From positions 3,720,001 through 3,784,000 of the forward strand of contig NZ_CP159486.1 of NCBI RefSeq assembly GCF_041902845.1: a DNA stretch of 64,000 bases. Direction: 5' to 3'. Positions 44,626-53,510 of this stretch are shown one piece after another (position 1 is the first letter of the stretch; each line of letters starts with the position of its first letter). The DNA comes from Limibacterium fermenti (GTDB lineage: Bacteria; Bacteroidota; Bacteroidia; Bacteroidales; Dysgonomonadaceae). Under the pieces are notes generated by a model, which did not search any database, had not been told where the DNA came from, and was given only the letters and a program-made list of their open reading frames with translations. The position numbers and the translations under genes were made by a program.

Positions 44626-46641
44626 ATGGTGAATATAAAAACAGAGTATATCGTTTTTTGCTTTTTCTTCCTTCTATTGGGAGCTGGGATTAGAGGCAAT
44701 GCCGGAAATCGGTGGTCTATCGATGCCGACGGAGGAATCTCCTGGATTATTGACAACCGCAGTCCTCATTCGGATCATATCGAAATGAGCGGATTAAAAA
44801 TTTCCTCCGTGCTGAGATACGGGGTGGATGAAAATGGCTCTTTTCATCTTAACCGTAGCCTTGTCTGGCCTACCTTACGTACCATCCCTAATAACACGCA
44901 TGCAAGCCTGACACGGCGTTTCGGATGGAATGTGATCGATATGATTTCGGTGAACGGCCTTTCCCTTTCGAATGAAAAAGTAAAAAGAATTTCCCTGCGC
45001 GGCATGATGACCACACAGAGTGAATTTGAATTATCCGGAAAAGGGAAACTCGAATTGACTCGTATCCTGTTCCCATCGGTCTCGAACCCTCTATTTTGCG
45101 AGAAATATATACTTAAAAACAAGGGAGAATCGATTGTTTCAATAGAAATTCCGACTGTCCGTTCTGTCATGCTGACAGCCGCTAAAGAAGGAGTCGAAGG
45201 CAGTTACAAGCTGGTTTCGACCCTCAGCGGCCAAACAGCCCGCCAACTGAAACCCGGAGAGGAGCTTTCTTTCAGTGCGACTTTTGCCGGATACAAGGAC
45301 AAAGAAAGCGAAAGGAATGTGGATATTGATCAAGAGTTACAAGCTCGTCGGGATTTGATAACTAATTTTTGGAGCAATCTTATTTTGGAAACCCCCGATT
45401 CAGTAGTGAATACCATGTTTGCTTTTGCTAAAATTCGCGGAGCGGAAAGTATTTATGATACTAAAGGGGGACTGCTTCACGGGCCGGGAGGAGAATCGTA
45501 TTATGCCGCTATTTGGGCAAATGACCAAGCGGAATATATGAATCCTTTTTTTCCGTTCTTGGGATATCCGGAGGGTAATCAATCGGCCCTGAATGCCTAT
45601 AGACACTTTGCCCGTTATATGAATCCCGAATATAGCAAACTTCCGAGTTCTATCATTGCAGAGGGAACCGACACCTGGACCGGTGCCGGAGACCGGGGAG
45701 ACGCCGCAATGATCGCTTATGGCGCTGCACGGTATGCTTTGGCCCGAGGCGATAAAGCGGAGGCGGAAGAATTATGGGAACTGATCGAGTGGTGCCTGGA
45801 ATATTGTAAAAGAAAACTCAATAAAGAAGGCGTTATAACTTCCGATTCGGACGAATTGGAAAATCGTTTCCCCTCGGGTGAGGCGAACTTATGCACTTCT
45901 TCTCTTTACTATGACGCTCTTTGTTCGGCGGCCTTCTTAGGAAAAGAACTGGGAAAGCCTTCTTCACAGATTGCACATTATAACGAAGAAGCCGCTCTTC
46001 TTCGCCAAAACATAGATCACTATTTTGGCGGCCAGGTAGAAGGATTTAATACCTATCGATACTATAAGGGAAACGACGTATTGCGTTCCTGGATATGCAT
46101 TCCCTTAACCGTCGGTATTTATGATCGGAAAGACGCAACCGTCGAGGCCTTGTTTTCACCTCGTTTATGGACTGAAAACGGACTGCTGACACAAGCCGGA
46201 AGCAAAACCTTCTGGGATCGCTCCACTCTTTATGCATTAAGAGGCGTATATGCCTGCGGCGAAACGGAAAAAGCGACCGGTTACCTGAAACACTATTCCA
46301 CACAACGTTTATTGGGAGAGCACGTTCCTTATCCCATCGAAGCATGGCCGGAAGGTAATCAGCGACATTTATCTGCGGAAAGCGGATTATATTGCCGGAT
46401 TATAACAGAAGGCTTATTTGGAATCCGCCCAACGGGCTTAAAATCATTTAAAATAACACCTCGTTTACCGAAAGATTGGGATTATATGAATCTTCGTGAG
46501 GTGAAAGCGTTCGATCGCTCCTTCGATATTGAGATTACCCGCATAGATGAAAAGATAAAAGTTAAAGTCAAAGCTAATAAAAAAACAATTCTCACCCGCA
46601 AAATGAAAGATAATCAAACAATCTTAGTTCATCTGGATTGA
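44626..46641 (+). CDS. six-hairpin-type glycoside hydrolase, family not assigned
   Basis: 671 aa with an N-terminal signal segment (1-26). An N-terminal beta-sandwich (about 27-235) leads into an (alpha/alpha)6 barrel (about 250-600: GPGGESYYAAIWANDQAEYM, SSIIAEGTDTWTGAGDRGDA, PYPIEAWPEGNQRHLSAESG). A small C-terminal beta domain closes it. The Glu/Asp residues in ANDQAEY, AEGTDTW and EAWPEGN are candidates for catalysis. It follows SusD by 29 bases and should act on what the pair binds. I do not recognise the CAZy family; relatives of GH78/GH95-like barrels are possible. Confidence 0.75.
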   Translation: MVNIKTEYIVFCFFFLLLGAGIRGNAGNRWSIDADGGISWIIDNRSPHSDHIEMSGLKISSVLRYGVDENGSFHLNRSLVWPTLRTIPNNTHASLTRRFGWNVIDMISVNGLSLSNEKVKRISLRGMMTTQSEFELSGKGKLELTRILFPSVSNPLFCEKYILKNKGESIVSIEIPTVRSVMLTAAKEGVEGSYKLVSTLSGQTARQLKPGEELSFSATFAGYKDKESERNVDIDQELQARRDLITNFWSNLILETPDSVVNTMFAFAKIRGAESIYDTKGGLLHGPGGESYYAAIWANDQAEYMNPFFPFLGYPEGNQSALNAYRHFARYMNPEYSKLPSSIIAEGTDTWTGAGDRGDAAMIAYGAARYALARGDKAEAEELWELIEWCLEYCKRKLNKEGVITSDSDELENRFPSGEANLCTSSLYYDALCSAAFLGKELGKPSSQIAHYNEEAALLRQNIDHYFGGQVEGFNTYRYYKGNDVLRSWICIPLTVGIYDRKDATVEALFSPRLWTENGLLTQAGSKTFWDRSTLYALRGVYACGETEKATGYLKHYSTQRLLGEHVPYPIEAWPEGNQRHLSAESGLYCRIITEGLFGIRPTGLKSFKITPRLPKDWDYMNLREVKAFDRSFDIEITRIDEKIKVKVKANKKTILTRKMKDNQTILVHLD

Positions 46642-46656
46642 TAAACAAGAAACTGA

Positions 46657-46689
46657 GAGGGTGCGGCAATGCTATTTTGTCGCACCCTC
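46657..46689 (+). terminator. terminator after the SusC/SusD/glycosidase operon
   Basis: GAGGGTGCGGCAA pairs with TTGTCGCACCCTC (13 bp with one G-T) around a seven-base loop, followed by ATGCTTTT on the plus strand. Confidence 0.75.
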
Positions 46690-46709
46690 ATGCTTTTATC
46701 CGTGAAACG

Positions 46710-46728
46710 GCTTAGAGGCGTTAGACGG
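46710..46728. repeat. 19-bp dispersed repeat, copy 2
   Basis: GCTTAGAGGCGTTAGACGG overlaps the end of hppA and lies close to the terminator at 46657-46689. Same orientation as the copy at 18644. Confidence 0.6.
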
Positions 46729-49117
46729 TGGGTATTCTCATCCGGTAGAATGATCGCCATACGAAACAAAGCCCCAAAATCAAAAACGGAATGGCAATAT
46801 AAAGCGATATATCCGTTGTTTCGACATATTTCATCTGGATGGACATTTCCGTTGCCAGCAATCCGAAAAGGGTGGAAAACTTGATGATCGGATTCAACGA
46901 TACCGATGTCGTGTCCTTGAACGGATCGCCCACCGTATCGCCGACAATCGACGCTTCGTGCAGCGGCGTATTCTTTTCCTTCAAATCCACTTCCACCACC
47001 TTCTTGGCATTGTCCCAACTGCCGCCTGCATTGGCCATGTAAATGGCCTGGAATAATCCGAACACGGCGATGGAAATCAAATACGCCACAAAGAAATTGG
47101 GATCGCCGAAAGCGAAAGCCAGCGTGAGCGATATAAGCGCTATAAAAATGTTCCACATTCCTTTTTGCGCATATTGCGTACAAATTTTAACGACTGAGAT
47201 AGAATCGTCCATGTCGGCCTCTTTCTTTGCAAAGTTGAATGTCCGCCTAATAAATTCCACCGCACGGTAAGCCCCGGTAGTAACGGCTTGCATGGAAGCA
47301 CCGCTGAACCAGAAGACCACGGCTCCTCCGCAAATCAATCCCAGAATTACCGGCGCGTCGGTTAGTGAAATGTGTAACGCTCCTACCTTTTCGAGCAAGA
47401 GAATAATGGAGAAAATCATCGTAGTAGCGCCCGTAACCGCCGTACCGATCAACACCGGCTTGGCCGTCGCCTTAAAGGTATTCCCCGCCGAGTCGTTGGA
47501 TTCCAGATAATATTTGGCTCTCTCGAAATCGGGCTTGAAACCGAACTCCTTTTCGATCGACTCGTGCACGCCCTCGATCCCTTCGATTTGCGATAATTCG
47601 AAAATCGATTGGGCATTGTCGGCCACGGGACCATAGCTATCCACGGCAATCGTCACCGGCCCCATGCAGAGCATCCCGAAAGCTACCAATCCGAATGCGA
47701 AGATGCCGGCATGCGGTCCGATCACCGCATCGAGCCCCATCATCGAAGTGAAATAAGCAACCAACATCAGCGCTGCAATCAACAAACCTGTCCAGAATGC
47801 ACTGAAATTGCCCGCGACGATACCCGAAAGGATATTGAGCGAGGGGCCTCCTTCGCGTGAAGCGGTCACGATTTCCTTAACATGTCCCGATCGGGAACTG
47901 GTGAATATTTTGGTAAATTCAGGAATCAACACAGCCGCGAGCGTGCCGCAACTGATGATGATGGCCAGTTTCCACCACAATGTCGGATCGGCCATATCGC
48001 CCAACAACAGATGACTCATAAAGAAAGCCGACGAAATGCAGAGCGTGGCGGCGATCCAGATAAGATGTGTCAGAGGCGCCTCGAAATTAAACTTCTCGCG
48101 GTTACCGTAGAGTTTTTTGGAAATCGCCTGATTGATAAAGAACGAACAACCCGAGAGGAAATCCATCAAAAAGCGCATTCCGAAAATCCAGACGATCAGT
48201 TTGGCTTGGATGGCCGGGTCGGCCACGGCAAGGGTGATAAAGGTGATCAGCGCCACACCCGTCACGCCGTATGTTTCGAAGCCGTCGGCCGTGGGGCCTA
48301 CGCTGTCGCCCGCGTTATCGCCCGTACAGTCGGCTATCACGCCGGGGTTGCGCGGGTCGTCTTCCTTGACTTTAAAAATAACCTTCATCAGGTCGGAACC
48401 GATGTCGGCTATCTTGGTAAAGATCCCGCCGGCTATCCGCAGAGCGCTCGCGCCCAACGATTCTCCGATAGCAAAGCCGAGAAAACAGATGCCCACAATC
48501 TCACGCGGCACAAACAGCAGGATCGTTACCATCATCACCAGTTCCAGGGATATCAGGAAAAGTCCCACGCTCATACCGGCCCGCAGCGGAATGTTGACCA
48601 CATCCAGCGGCCGCCCGCTCAACGAGGCGAAAGCCGTACGCGCATTCGCATAGGTGTTTACCCGGATGCCGTACCATGCCACGGAATAAGAACCCAGCAT
48701 GCCCACAACCGAAAACAGCAGCACCTGCGCGACCACCGGAACGGTTTGCCCCGCCAGGGCGAAAAAGTAAACGCATAAGATAGCCGCAATCAACGCAAAA
48801 AGCATCAATAAGAATTTGCCTTGCTGCAACAGATAGGTGCGACAAGTAGCATAAATGGTTTTCGCCACCGTCAACATCGATTGGTGAGCAGGGAGCTTCT
48901 TCACTTGGCGAAACAGCAAAAGGCTGAATCCCAGCGTGCCTAAAATCACCAATGCTCCGTAGAACAGAAAATTCCACGAACTTACCGTTCTCCCCCAGAT
49001 ATGGAAAACGCCTTCGTGCAAATCAGGAATGGCCAGATCCAGTTCACTGGCCGACAAACTCATACTCGAAATCAAGAACAAGCTTGTTAACAATAGAATA
49101 TTTTTACCTTTGTCCAT
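46721..49117 (-). CDS. hppA: membrane-bound ion-pumping pyrophosphatase
   Basis: 798 aa with about 16 membrane segments. It couples pyrophosphate hydrolysis to export of H+ or Na+. Signature motifs are VKEDDPRNPGVIADCTGDN then AGDSVGPTADGFETYG near 250-285, and near the C-terminus DAGGSWDNAKK-like NAGGSWDNAKKVVEV and HEASIVGDTVGDPFKDTTS. The segment SAGNTFKATAK has Lys where K+-dependent enzymes have Ala, so it is probably K+-independent. The N-terminal 80 residues include an extra signal-like segment, as in other Bacteroidota copies. Confidence 0.95.
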   Translation of the reverse strand: MDKGKNILLLTSLFLISSMSLSASELDLAIPDLHEGVFHIWGRTVSSWNFLFYGALVILGTLGFSLLLFRQVKKLPAHQSMLTVAKTIYATCRTYLLQQGKFLLMLFALIAAILCVYFFALAGQTVPVVAQVLLFSVVGMLGSYSVAWYGIRVNTYANARTAFASLSGRPLDVVNIPLRAGMSVGLFLISLELVMMVTILLFVPREIVGICFLGFAIGESLGASALRIAGGIFTKIADIGSDLMKVIFKVKEDDPRNPGVIADCTGDNAGDSVGPTADGFETYGVTGVALITFITLAVADPAIQAKLIVWIFGMRFLMDFLSGCSFFINQAISKKLYGNREKFNFEAPLTHLIWIAATLCISSAFFMSHLLLGDMADPTLWWKLAIIISCGTLAAVLIPEFTKIFTSSRSGHVKEIVTASREGGPSLNILSGIVAGNFSAFWTGLLIAALMLVAYFTSMMGLDAVIGPHAGIFAFGLVAFGMLCMGPVTIAVDSYGPVADNAQSIFELSQIEGIEGVHESIEKEFGFKPDFERAKYYLESNDSAGNTFKATAKPVLIGTAVTGATTMIFSIILLLEKVGALHISLTDAPVILGLICGGAVVFWFSGASMQAVTTGAYRAVEFIRRTFNFAKKEADMDDSISVVKICTQYAQKGMWNIFIALISLTLAFAFGDPNFFVAYLISIAVFGLFQAIYMANAGGSWDNAKKVVEVDLKEKNTPLHEASIVGDTVGDPFKDTTSVSLNPIIKFSTLFGLLATEMSIQMKYVETTDISLYIAIPFLILGLCFVWRSFYRMRIPTV

Positions 49118-49162
49118 TGAATTAGATTATTTTGAAAAGATGAAAATTTGAAAAAAACTTTT

Positions 49163-49170
49163 CAAAACTA
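49163..49170 (-). promoter_or_regulatory. -7 promoter element of hppA
   Basis: The minus strand reads TAGTTTTG, 46 bases before the ATG at 49117. Confidence 0.4.
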
Positions 49171-49277
49171 TGGAATTAAGTGGACGAAACAGGCTAAAAA
49201 AGTTTATTTTATTACTCAAAAAGCGCAGAATAGCGTTAAAAAAGCATATAAGATAGAAATTTCTTTCGACAGGCTGC

Positions 49278-50051
49278 TTATTCGATATTCTTGCGTACCC
49301 GCATCAGGAACTCTTTCATCTTCTCGCTATCCTTTTGCTCGATAATGACGAGCAGTTCTTTCAACTTTTCGCGGATGCGTTTCACCTGATCGGGAGTGTA
49401 GGGGTTGAAAAGTATTTCGGTTAATAAAAAATCGTCTTCCGAAAGGAGCCCCTGGGCAATGCCCATGTGACGTTTGAAGGTGGTTCCGGGCGCGTTCTGA
49501 TGCTTCATCACCGAGGCGAACACCAATGTCGAGGCAAACGGGATGGAAAGCGAATAGGCAATCGTCTCATCATGCTCCTCAAATGTATATTCAAAAACAT
49601 TTAAGCGCAGGTGATGGTAGAGGTCGCGGAAAAACACTTTCCCCAAATGCATCGATTCGGAAATGATGATGGCGCTTTGGGTGCTCAGATCGCTAAGGCT
49701 GGCAAAGGTCGGCCCGAACATAGGGTGCGTGGAGACAAACGGCCTTCCGGAACTTTCGTAAAACTCTTTGAGACCGGTTTTTACCGAAGCGATATCGCTC
49801 AGGATGCACTGCATCGGCAGGTAAGGCAACACGCGTTGAAAGGCCTCGATGGTAAACTTGAGCGTCGCGGCATTAATCACAAGTTCAGGTGAAAACTCCT
49901 TTATTTCTTGCGGATCCGTCATACGCTGCGTGTTGTAAATAAACCGCAAACGCTTGGGCTCGATATCGAAAACCGCGACATCATGGTCGAAACTCAACAC
50001 GTCGGCAAAGAACGACCCCATCTTGCCGGCTCCTAAAATCAATATTCTCAT
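49278..50051 (-). CDS. tyrA: prephenate dehydrogenase
   Basis: 257 aa from the ATG at 50051, which starts the NAD-binding strand MRILILGAGKMGSFFADVLS; the upstream TTG start would add 12 unrelated residues. It converts prephenate to 4-hydroxyphenylpyruvate. The conserved DIASVKTGLKEFY and STHPMFGPT segments carry the catalytic His and Ser region. It is the last gene of the aromatic operon, 63 bases after the DAHP synthase gene. Confidence 0.9.
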   Translation of the reverse strand: MRILILGAGKMGSFFADVLSFDHDVAVFDIEPKRLRFIYNTQRMTDPQEIKEFSPELVINAATLKFTIEAFQRVLPYLPMQCILSDIASVKTGLKEFYESSGRPFVSTHPMFGPTFASLSDLSTQSAIIISESMHLGKVFFRDLYHHLRLNVFEYTFEEHDETIAYSLSIPFASTLVFASVMKHQNAPGTTFKRHMGIAQGLLSEDDFLLTEILFNPYTPDQVKRIREKLKELLVIIEQKDSEKMKEFLMRVRKNIE

Positions 50052-50082
50052 TTGTTCGCTATCCGTAATCAGCTTGTCAGCC

Positions 50083-50127
50083 TTCAATCTATTTCAATCT
50101 TCTTTCAATCTATATCAATCTTTTTTC
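50083..50127. repeat. AGATTGA heptad-like repeats at the aroF-type/tyrA junction
   Basis: On the minus strand AAGATTGATATAGATTGAAA and then two further AGATTGA units. The run overlaps the end of the DAHP synthase gene. A similar AGATTGA run lies at 14705-14741. Confidence 0.5.
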
Positions 50128-51185
50128 CGCTCCATCACCACCATCTGTTGGCGAACCGACTCGGCATGAATGGCTTCCAGCACTTGCTTTATAAACTCTC
50201 CGTTCATATCCATTTTTTCGCCCTGCTCGGCGCGGTCGGTCAGGATTTCGTCGTAGCGCTGCGTTTGCAAAATAGGCATATCGTGCTCGAGTTTGTAATG
50301 ACCGATTTCACGAGCGACCCGCATACGCTTACAAAGCAGTTGCAGGAGTTCATTGTCGAGTTGGTCGATCTGATCACGCAACACCGAAAGATCTTCGGTT
50401 GTCTGCGTGCGGTCGCGAATGACGAGCGAGCTCAATATCTCTTTCAGCGAAGCAGGCGTAACCTGCTGGTCTTTATCGCTCCAAGCCTCGTCGGGCGAAC
50501 AGTGCGACTCGATGATGAGGCCCGAATACTTCAAATCCATGGCTTGTTGGCTGAGGGTCTGTATCAATTGCCGTTTACCGCCGATATGGCTGGGATCGCA
50601 AAAGACGGGAAGATCGGGATAACGCCTTTTCAGTTCGATCGGAATGTGCCATTGGGGCAAGTTGCGGTATATCGTCTTGTCGGACGTGCTGAATCCTCTA
50701 TGGATAACGCCCAGCCGGCAGATACCCACGTTATACAACCGTTCGATCGCCCCGATCCATAACTCCAAGTCGGGATTGACCGGATTTTTAATGAGCACGG
50801 GGATGTCGACGCCGCGCAACGTGTCGGCTATTTCCTGAACGGCAAACGGATTGGCCACCGTACGCGCCCCGAGCCACATCATGTCGACGCCATATTTCAG
50901 CGCTTCGTACACATGCTTTTCGGTGGCAACTTCCGTCGCCACATACATGCCGGTTTCTTCTTTCACTTTTTTGAGCCATTTCAGCGCCGGGCTTCCCACG
51001 CCTTCAAAGCCTCCTGGCTTGGTGCGGGGCTTCCATACGCCGGCGCGGAAAATTTTAATTCCATTCCGAGCCAGTTCACGTGCAGTGGCCATCACTTGAT
51101 CTTCGGTTTCGGCACTGCAAGGGCCCGCTATCACCAGCGGCCTTTTATCGTCGATACCAGGTAATAAAATCGATTCGAATTTCAT
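50115..51185 (-). CDS. bifunctional DAHP synthase / chorismate mutase
   Basis: 356 aa. Residues 1-255 are a type I-beta DAHP synthase (PLVIAGPCSAETEDQVMATA, FRAGVWKPRTKPGGFEGVG, LPVFCDPSHIGGKRQLI, IIESHCSPDEAWSDKDQQ). Residues about 268-350 are a chorismate mutase of the AroQ type (LRDQIDQLDNELLQLLCKRM, REIGHYKLEHDMPILQTQRY). It thus provides the first step and the branch step of aromatic synthesis. The fused mutase domain often gives feedback control by prephenate. Confidence 0.94.
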   Translation of the reverse strand: MKFESILLPGIDDKRPLVIAGPCSAETEDQVMATARELARNGIKIFRAGVWKPRTKPGGFEGVGSPALKWLKKVKEETGMYVATEVATEKHVYEALKYGVDMMWLGARTVANPFAVQEIADTLRGVDIPVLIKNPVNPDLELWIGAIERLYNVGICRLGVIHRGFSTSDKTIYRNLPQWHIPIELKRRYPDLPVFCDPSHIGGKRQLIQTLSQQAMDLKYSGLIIESHCSPDEAWSDKDQQVTPASLKEILSSLVIRDRTQTTEDLSVLRDQIDQLDNELLQLLCKRMRVAREIGHYKLEHDMPILQTQRYDEILTDRAEQGEKMDMNGEFIKQVLEAIHAESVRQQMVVMERKKD

Positions 51186-51202
51186 ATTTGTAAATTTTTA
51201 TT

Positions 51203-51265
51203 GTCTCCAGTCTCCGGTCTCCAGTCTCCGGTCTCCAGTCTCCGGTCTTCAGTCTCCGGTCTCTA
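51203..51265. repeat. nine tandem heptads GTCTCCA/GTCTCCG
   Basis: Alternating GTCTCCA and GTCTCCG units with late variants GTCTTCA and GTCTCTA fill the 84-base gap between the aminotransferase and DAHP synthase genes inside the aromatic operon. Confidence 0.85.
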
Positions 51266-51269
51266 ACCT

Positions 51270-52463
51270 CTATCCTCCAGTCACCATTCTACTATTGATA
51301 TATCGCTCTATGCGGTTATACGCCTCCGACAACTTAGAGATATTGGCTCCCAGCGATATGCGGATATACCGCTCCCCGTTGCTACCGAAGATGGCTCCGG
51401 GCGTAAGGAAGACATGGGCGTTATACAGAATCTCGTCGACAAACTCGCGGCTGCCGGCCTCGTAATCGGGCAGTTTGCCCCACACGAAGAGTCCCGTCTG
51501 TTCTTTATCGAAATGACACCGCAGCAACAGCAGAATCATCTCGGCCCAACGGCGGCGTTCGCGATAAAGCATGTTCATGTTGTCGTACCATTGGTCGGGC
51601 TCGGACAGTGCGGCCACCGCGGCCAATTGCATGGGCTTGAATTGCCCGCTGTCGATGTTGCTCTTCTCCTTTAATATCCATTTGACAAATTGCGGGTTCG
51701 AGGCCAACATGCCCATACGCCAACCCGTCATATTATGCGACTTGCTCAACGAATTGAGTTCGATGCAACCGTCTTTGGCTCCGTCCACCGAAAGGATGCT
51801 TAACGGTTGATGGTTCAAAATAAAACTATACGGATTGTCGTGGCAAATGACGATGCCGTGTTTGTTGCCGAAAGCCACGAGCCGCTTGAAGAGGTCGGGG
51901 GTGGCCCGCGCCCCTGTGGGCATATTGGGATAGTTTACCCACATGAGTTTCACCTTCGAAAGGTCTTTCTTCTCGAGCGCGTCAAAATCGGGAAACCAAT
52001 GGTTGTCTTCCATCAAATCATAAGGGATGACATCCGCCCTCAGCAGGCGCGACACGGAGGTATAGGTGGGATACCCCGGATTGGGCACCAAAACCCCGTC
52101 GCCCATATTCAGGAAAGTCATCGAAATATGCAGGATGCCTTCCTTCGATCCGATGAGCGGCAATATTTCGTCGGTTGCCAAATCGACGTGGTAATACTTC
52201 TCATACCATTCCGAGAACGCCTTCCGCAGTTCGGGTATTCCGTTATAAGGCTGATAAGTATGCACATCGGGGCGATGGGCCGTCGCGCACAATGCTTCAA
52301 CGGTACGTTCGGAAGGAGGCAGATCGGGGCTCCCCACAGCTAAACTGATGATGTTTTTGCCCTCGGCATTCAACCGGGCCACTTCGGCCAGTTTGACGGA
52401 AAAATAATACTCCGAGATCTGTTTGATATGTTCGGCCGGCTCTATTTTTTTTACTGTAGACAT
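51270..52463 (-). CDS. PLP-dependent aminotransferase, aspartate/aromatic type
   Basis: 397 aa, fold-type I class I/II. The N-terminal SLAVGSPDLPPSERTVEAL, the VLVPNPGYPTYTSV segment, and MWVNYPNMPTGA are typical. The PLP lysine is in ELNSLSKSHNMTGWRMGMLA and the carboxylate-binding Arg is in RYIRISLG near the end. Related enzymes include LL-diaminopimelate and aspartate/prephenate aminotransferases. In the aromatic operon it most likely transaminates phenylpyruvate, hydroxyphenylpyruvate or prephenate. It starts 9 bases after pheA. Confidence 0.88.
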   Translation of the reverse strand: MSTVKKIEPAEHIKQISEYYFSVKLAEVARLNAEGKNIISLAVGSPDLPPSERTVEALCATAHRPDVHTYQPYNGIPELRKAFSEWYEKYYHVDLATDEILPLIGSKEGILHISMTFLNMGDGVLVPNPGYPTYTSVSRLLRADVIPYDLMEDNHWFPDFDALEKKDLSKVKLMWVNYPNMPTGARATPDLFKRLVAFGNKHGIVICHDNPYSFILNHQPLSILSVDGAKDGCIELNSLSKSHNMTGWRMGMLASNPQFVKWILKEKSNIDSGQFKPMQLAAVAALSEPDQWYDNMNMLYRERRRWAEMILLLLRCHFDKEQTGLFVWGKLPDYEAGSREFVDEILYNAHVFLTPGAIFGSNGERYIRISLGANISKLSEAYNRIERYINSRMVTGG

Positions 52464-52472
52464 AATCGTTCG

Positions 52473-53321
52473 TTATTTTTCAATGCTTTGTTTACTTTCC
52501 CTGTATTCGCCCAACACTTTCAAGTCGTTTATAAGCGGCATGATGGCATCGATCGATTGCTTATACCGGCGATAGTCTCTAAAGGTAAGGTCGATATAAA
52601 ACCGGTATTCCCATTCTCTTCCGATAATCGGCAGCGATTGAATACGGGTCAAATTAATATCATAAAAAGAAAAAATCGACAACACTCTCGACAAGATTCC
52701 CTCGCTGTGCGGCAGGACGAACACCAGGGTGGACTTATTGACATGATTGTTCTTTTGCACCTCTTCCAACATCCGCCCCTGCGCCAGAACGAGAAAGCGC
52801 GTGAAATTCCGTTTATTCGTTTCTATGCCCCGGGCTAAAATGTTCAATCCGTACATGGTCGCGGCGAGGTCGCTGCAAATGGCGGCTTCTCCCATCAAGT
52901 TTTTTTCGGCGATTTCTTTCGCCGCCAACGCCGTATCTTCATGTTCGACGATTTTGACGGCAGGCAGCAGATCCAAAAAATCGCCACACTGCATCAACGC
53001 CATCGGATGGGAAACAATTTCCTTTATATCTTCCAGGCGCTGCCCGGGCAATGCCGACAAGGTGTGCGAAATACGCAACTTATATTCGCCGGCGATGGAA
53101 AGATGGCTCCTTCTGAGCAGATCGTGATTTTGCAATAATCCTCCGGCAATGGTATTCTCGATAGCCATCATGCCGATAAGGCCGGGATCTTTATCCGCCT
53201 CGAAAAAGATATCGCGAAACGTCAAACAAGGAACGATTTCCAACTCTTCCCCCTCGAAATAATTGCGCGCGGCAATTTCGTGATATGCACCGAACCCTCC
53301 TTGAATCGCAACTCGTTTCAT
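52473..53321 (-). CDS. pheA: prephenate dehydratase
   Basis: 282 aa, without a fused chorismate mutase (which sits on the DAHP synthase here). The catalytic domain (1-180) has VAIQGGFGAYHEIAARNYF, MAIENTIAGGLLQNHDLL and the TRF motif in NKRNFTRFLVLAQ. The ACT domain (about 195-270) has KSTLVFVLPHSEGILSRVLS and FYDINLTRIQSLPI, the phenylalanine-binding region. It is the first gene of the aromatic operon and lies directly behind an attenuator. Confidence 0.94.
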   Translation of the reverse strand: MKRVAIQGGFGAYHEIAARNYFEGEELEIVPCLTFRDIFFEADKDPGLIGMMAIENTIAGGLLQNHDLLRRSHLSIAGEYKLRISHTLSALPGQRLEDIKEIVSHPMALMQCGDFLDLLPAVKIVEHEDTALAAKEIAEKNLMGEAAICSDLAATMYGLNILARGIETNKRNFTRFLVLAQGRMLEEVQKNNHVNKSTLVFVLPHSEGILSRVLSIFSFYDINLTRIQSLPIIGREWEYRFYIDLTFRDYRRYKQSIDAIMPLINDLKVLGEYRESKQSIEK

Positions 53322-53337
53322 CTTCTACTTATTCTAT

Positions 53338-53372
53338 AAAAAAAAATCCCATCGTGTTATCGACAGGATTTT
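53338..53372 (-). terminator. attenuator terminator of the pheA operon
   Basis: On the minus strand AAAATCC pairs with GGATTTT, with TCG/CGA inside the loop, followed by a run of nine T ending at 53338. It lies 17 bases before the pheA ATG. Its 5' arm is part of the alternative antiterminator helix. Confidence 0.85.
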
Positions 53373-53424
53373 ATTACTATATTATGTTTGTTTTATTTCT
53401 TCATCATTTACACATAAAATCCTG
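53364..53424 (-). promoter_or_regulatory. antiterminator helix of the pheA attenuator
   Basis: CAGGATTTTAT (minus strand, 53424-53414), three bases after the leader stop codon, is an exact 11-base complement of ATAAAATCCTG (53374-53364). The second segment contains the terminator's 5' arm, so the two helices exclude each other. A ribosome stalled on the Phe/Tyr codons leaves the first segment free and allows read-through; one that reaches the stop codon covers it. Confidence 0.85.
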
Positions 53425-53427
53425 CTT

Positions 53428-53484
53428 CTATCGGCTAAAATAAAAGTAAAAATAAAAGCGGTGTGTAAAACTCGAATGGTTCAT
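53428..53484 (-). CDS. Phe/Tyr leader peptide of the pheA operon
   Basis: 18 aa: MNHSSFTHRFYFYFYFSR, from the ATG at 53484 to the TAG at 53430-53428. Five of 18 residues are Phe and three Tyr, seven of them in one alternating run. It starts about 20 bases after the predicted transcription start and ends just before the antiterminator. The codons match both end products of the operon (pheA and tyrA), unlike the Phe-only leader of enteric pheA. Confidence 0.88.
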   Translation of the reverse strand: MNHSSFTHRFYFYFYFSR

Positions 53485-53510
53485 TATTCTCTTTTGTTGT
53501 TTTCTGATTG

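Noticed and set aside
47882..48778. 298-codon plus-strand frame opposite hppA
   Set aside because: Antisense to a complete membrane pyrophosphatase. The product is rich in Arg, His and Gln, as expected of a shadow frame.
51203..51265. CRISPR or iteron origin, suggested by the heptads
   Set aside because: Uninterrupted 7-bp units in an intra-operon gap, without replication or Cas genes.
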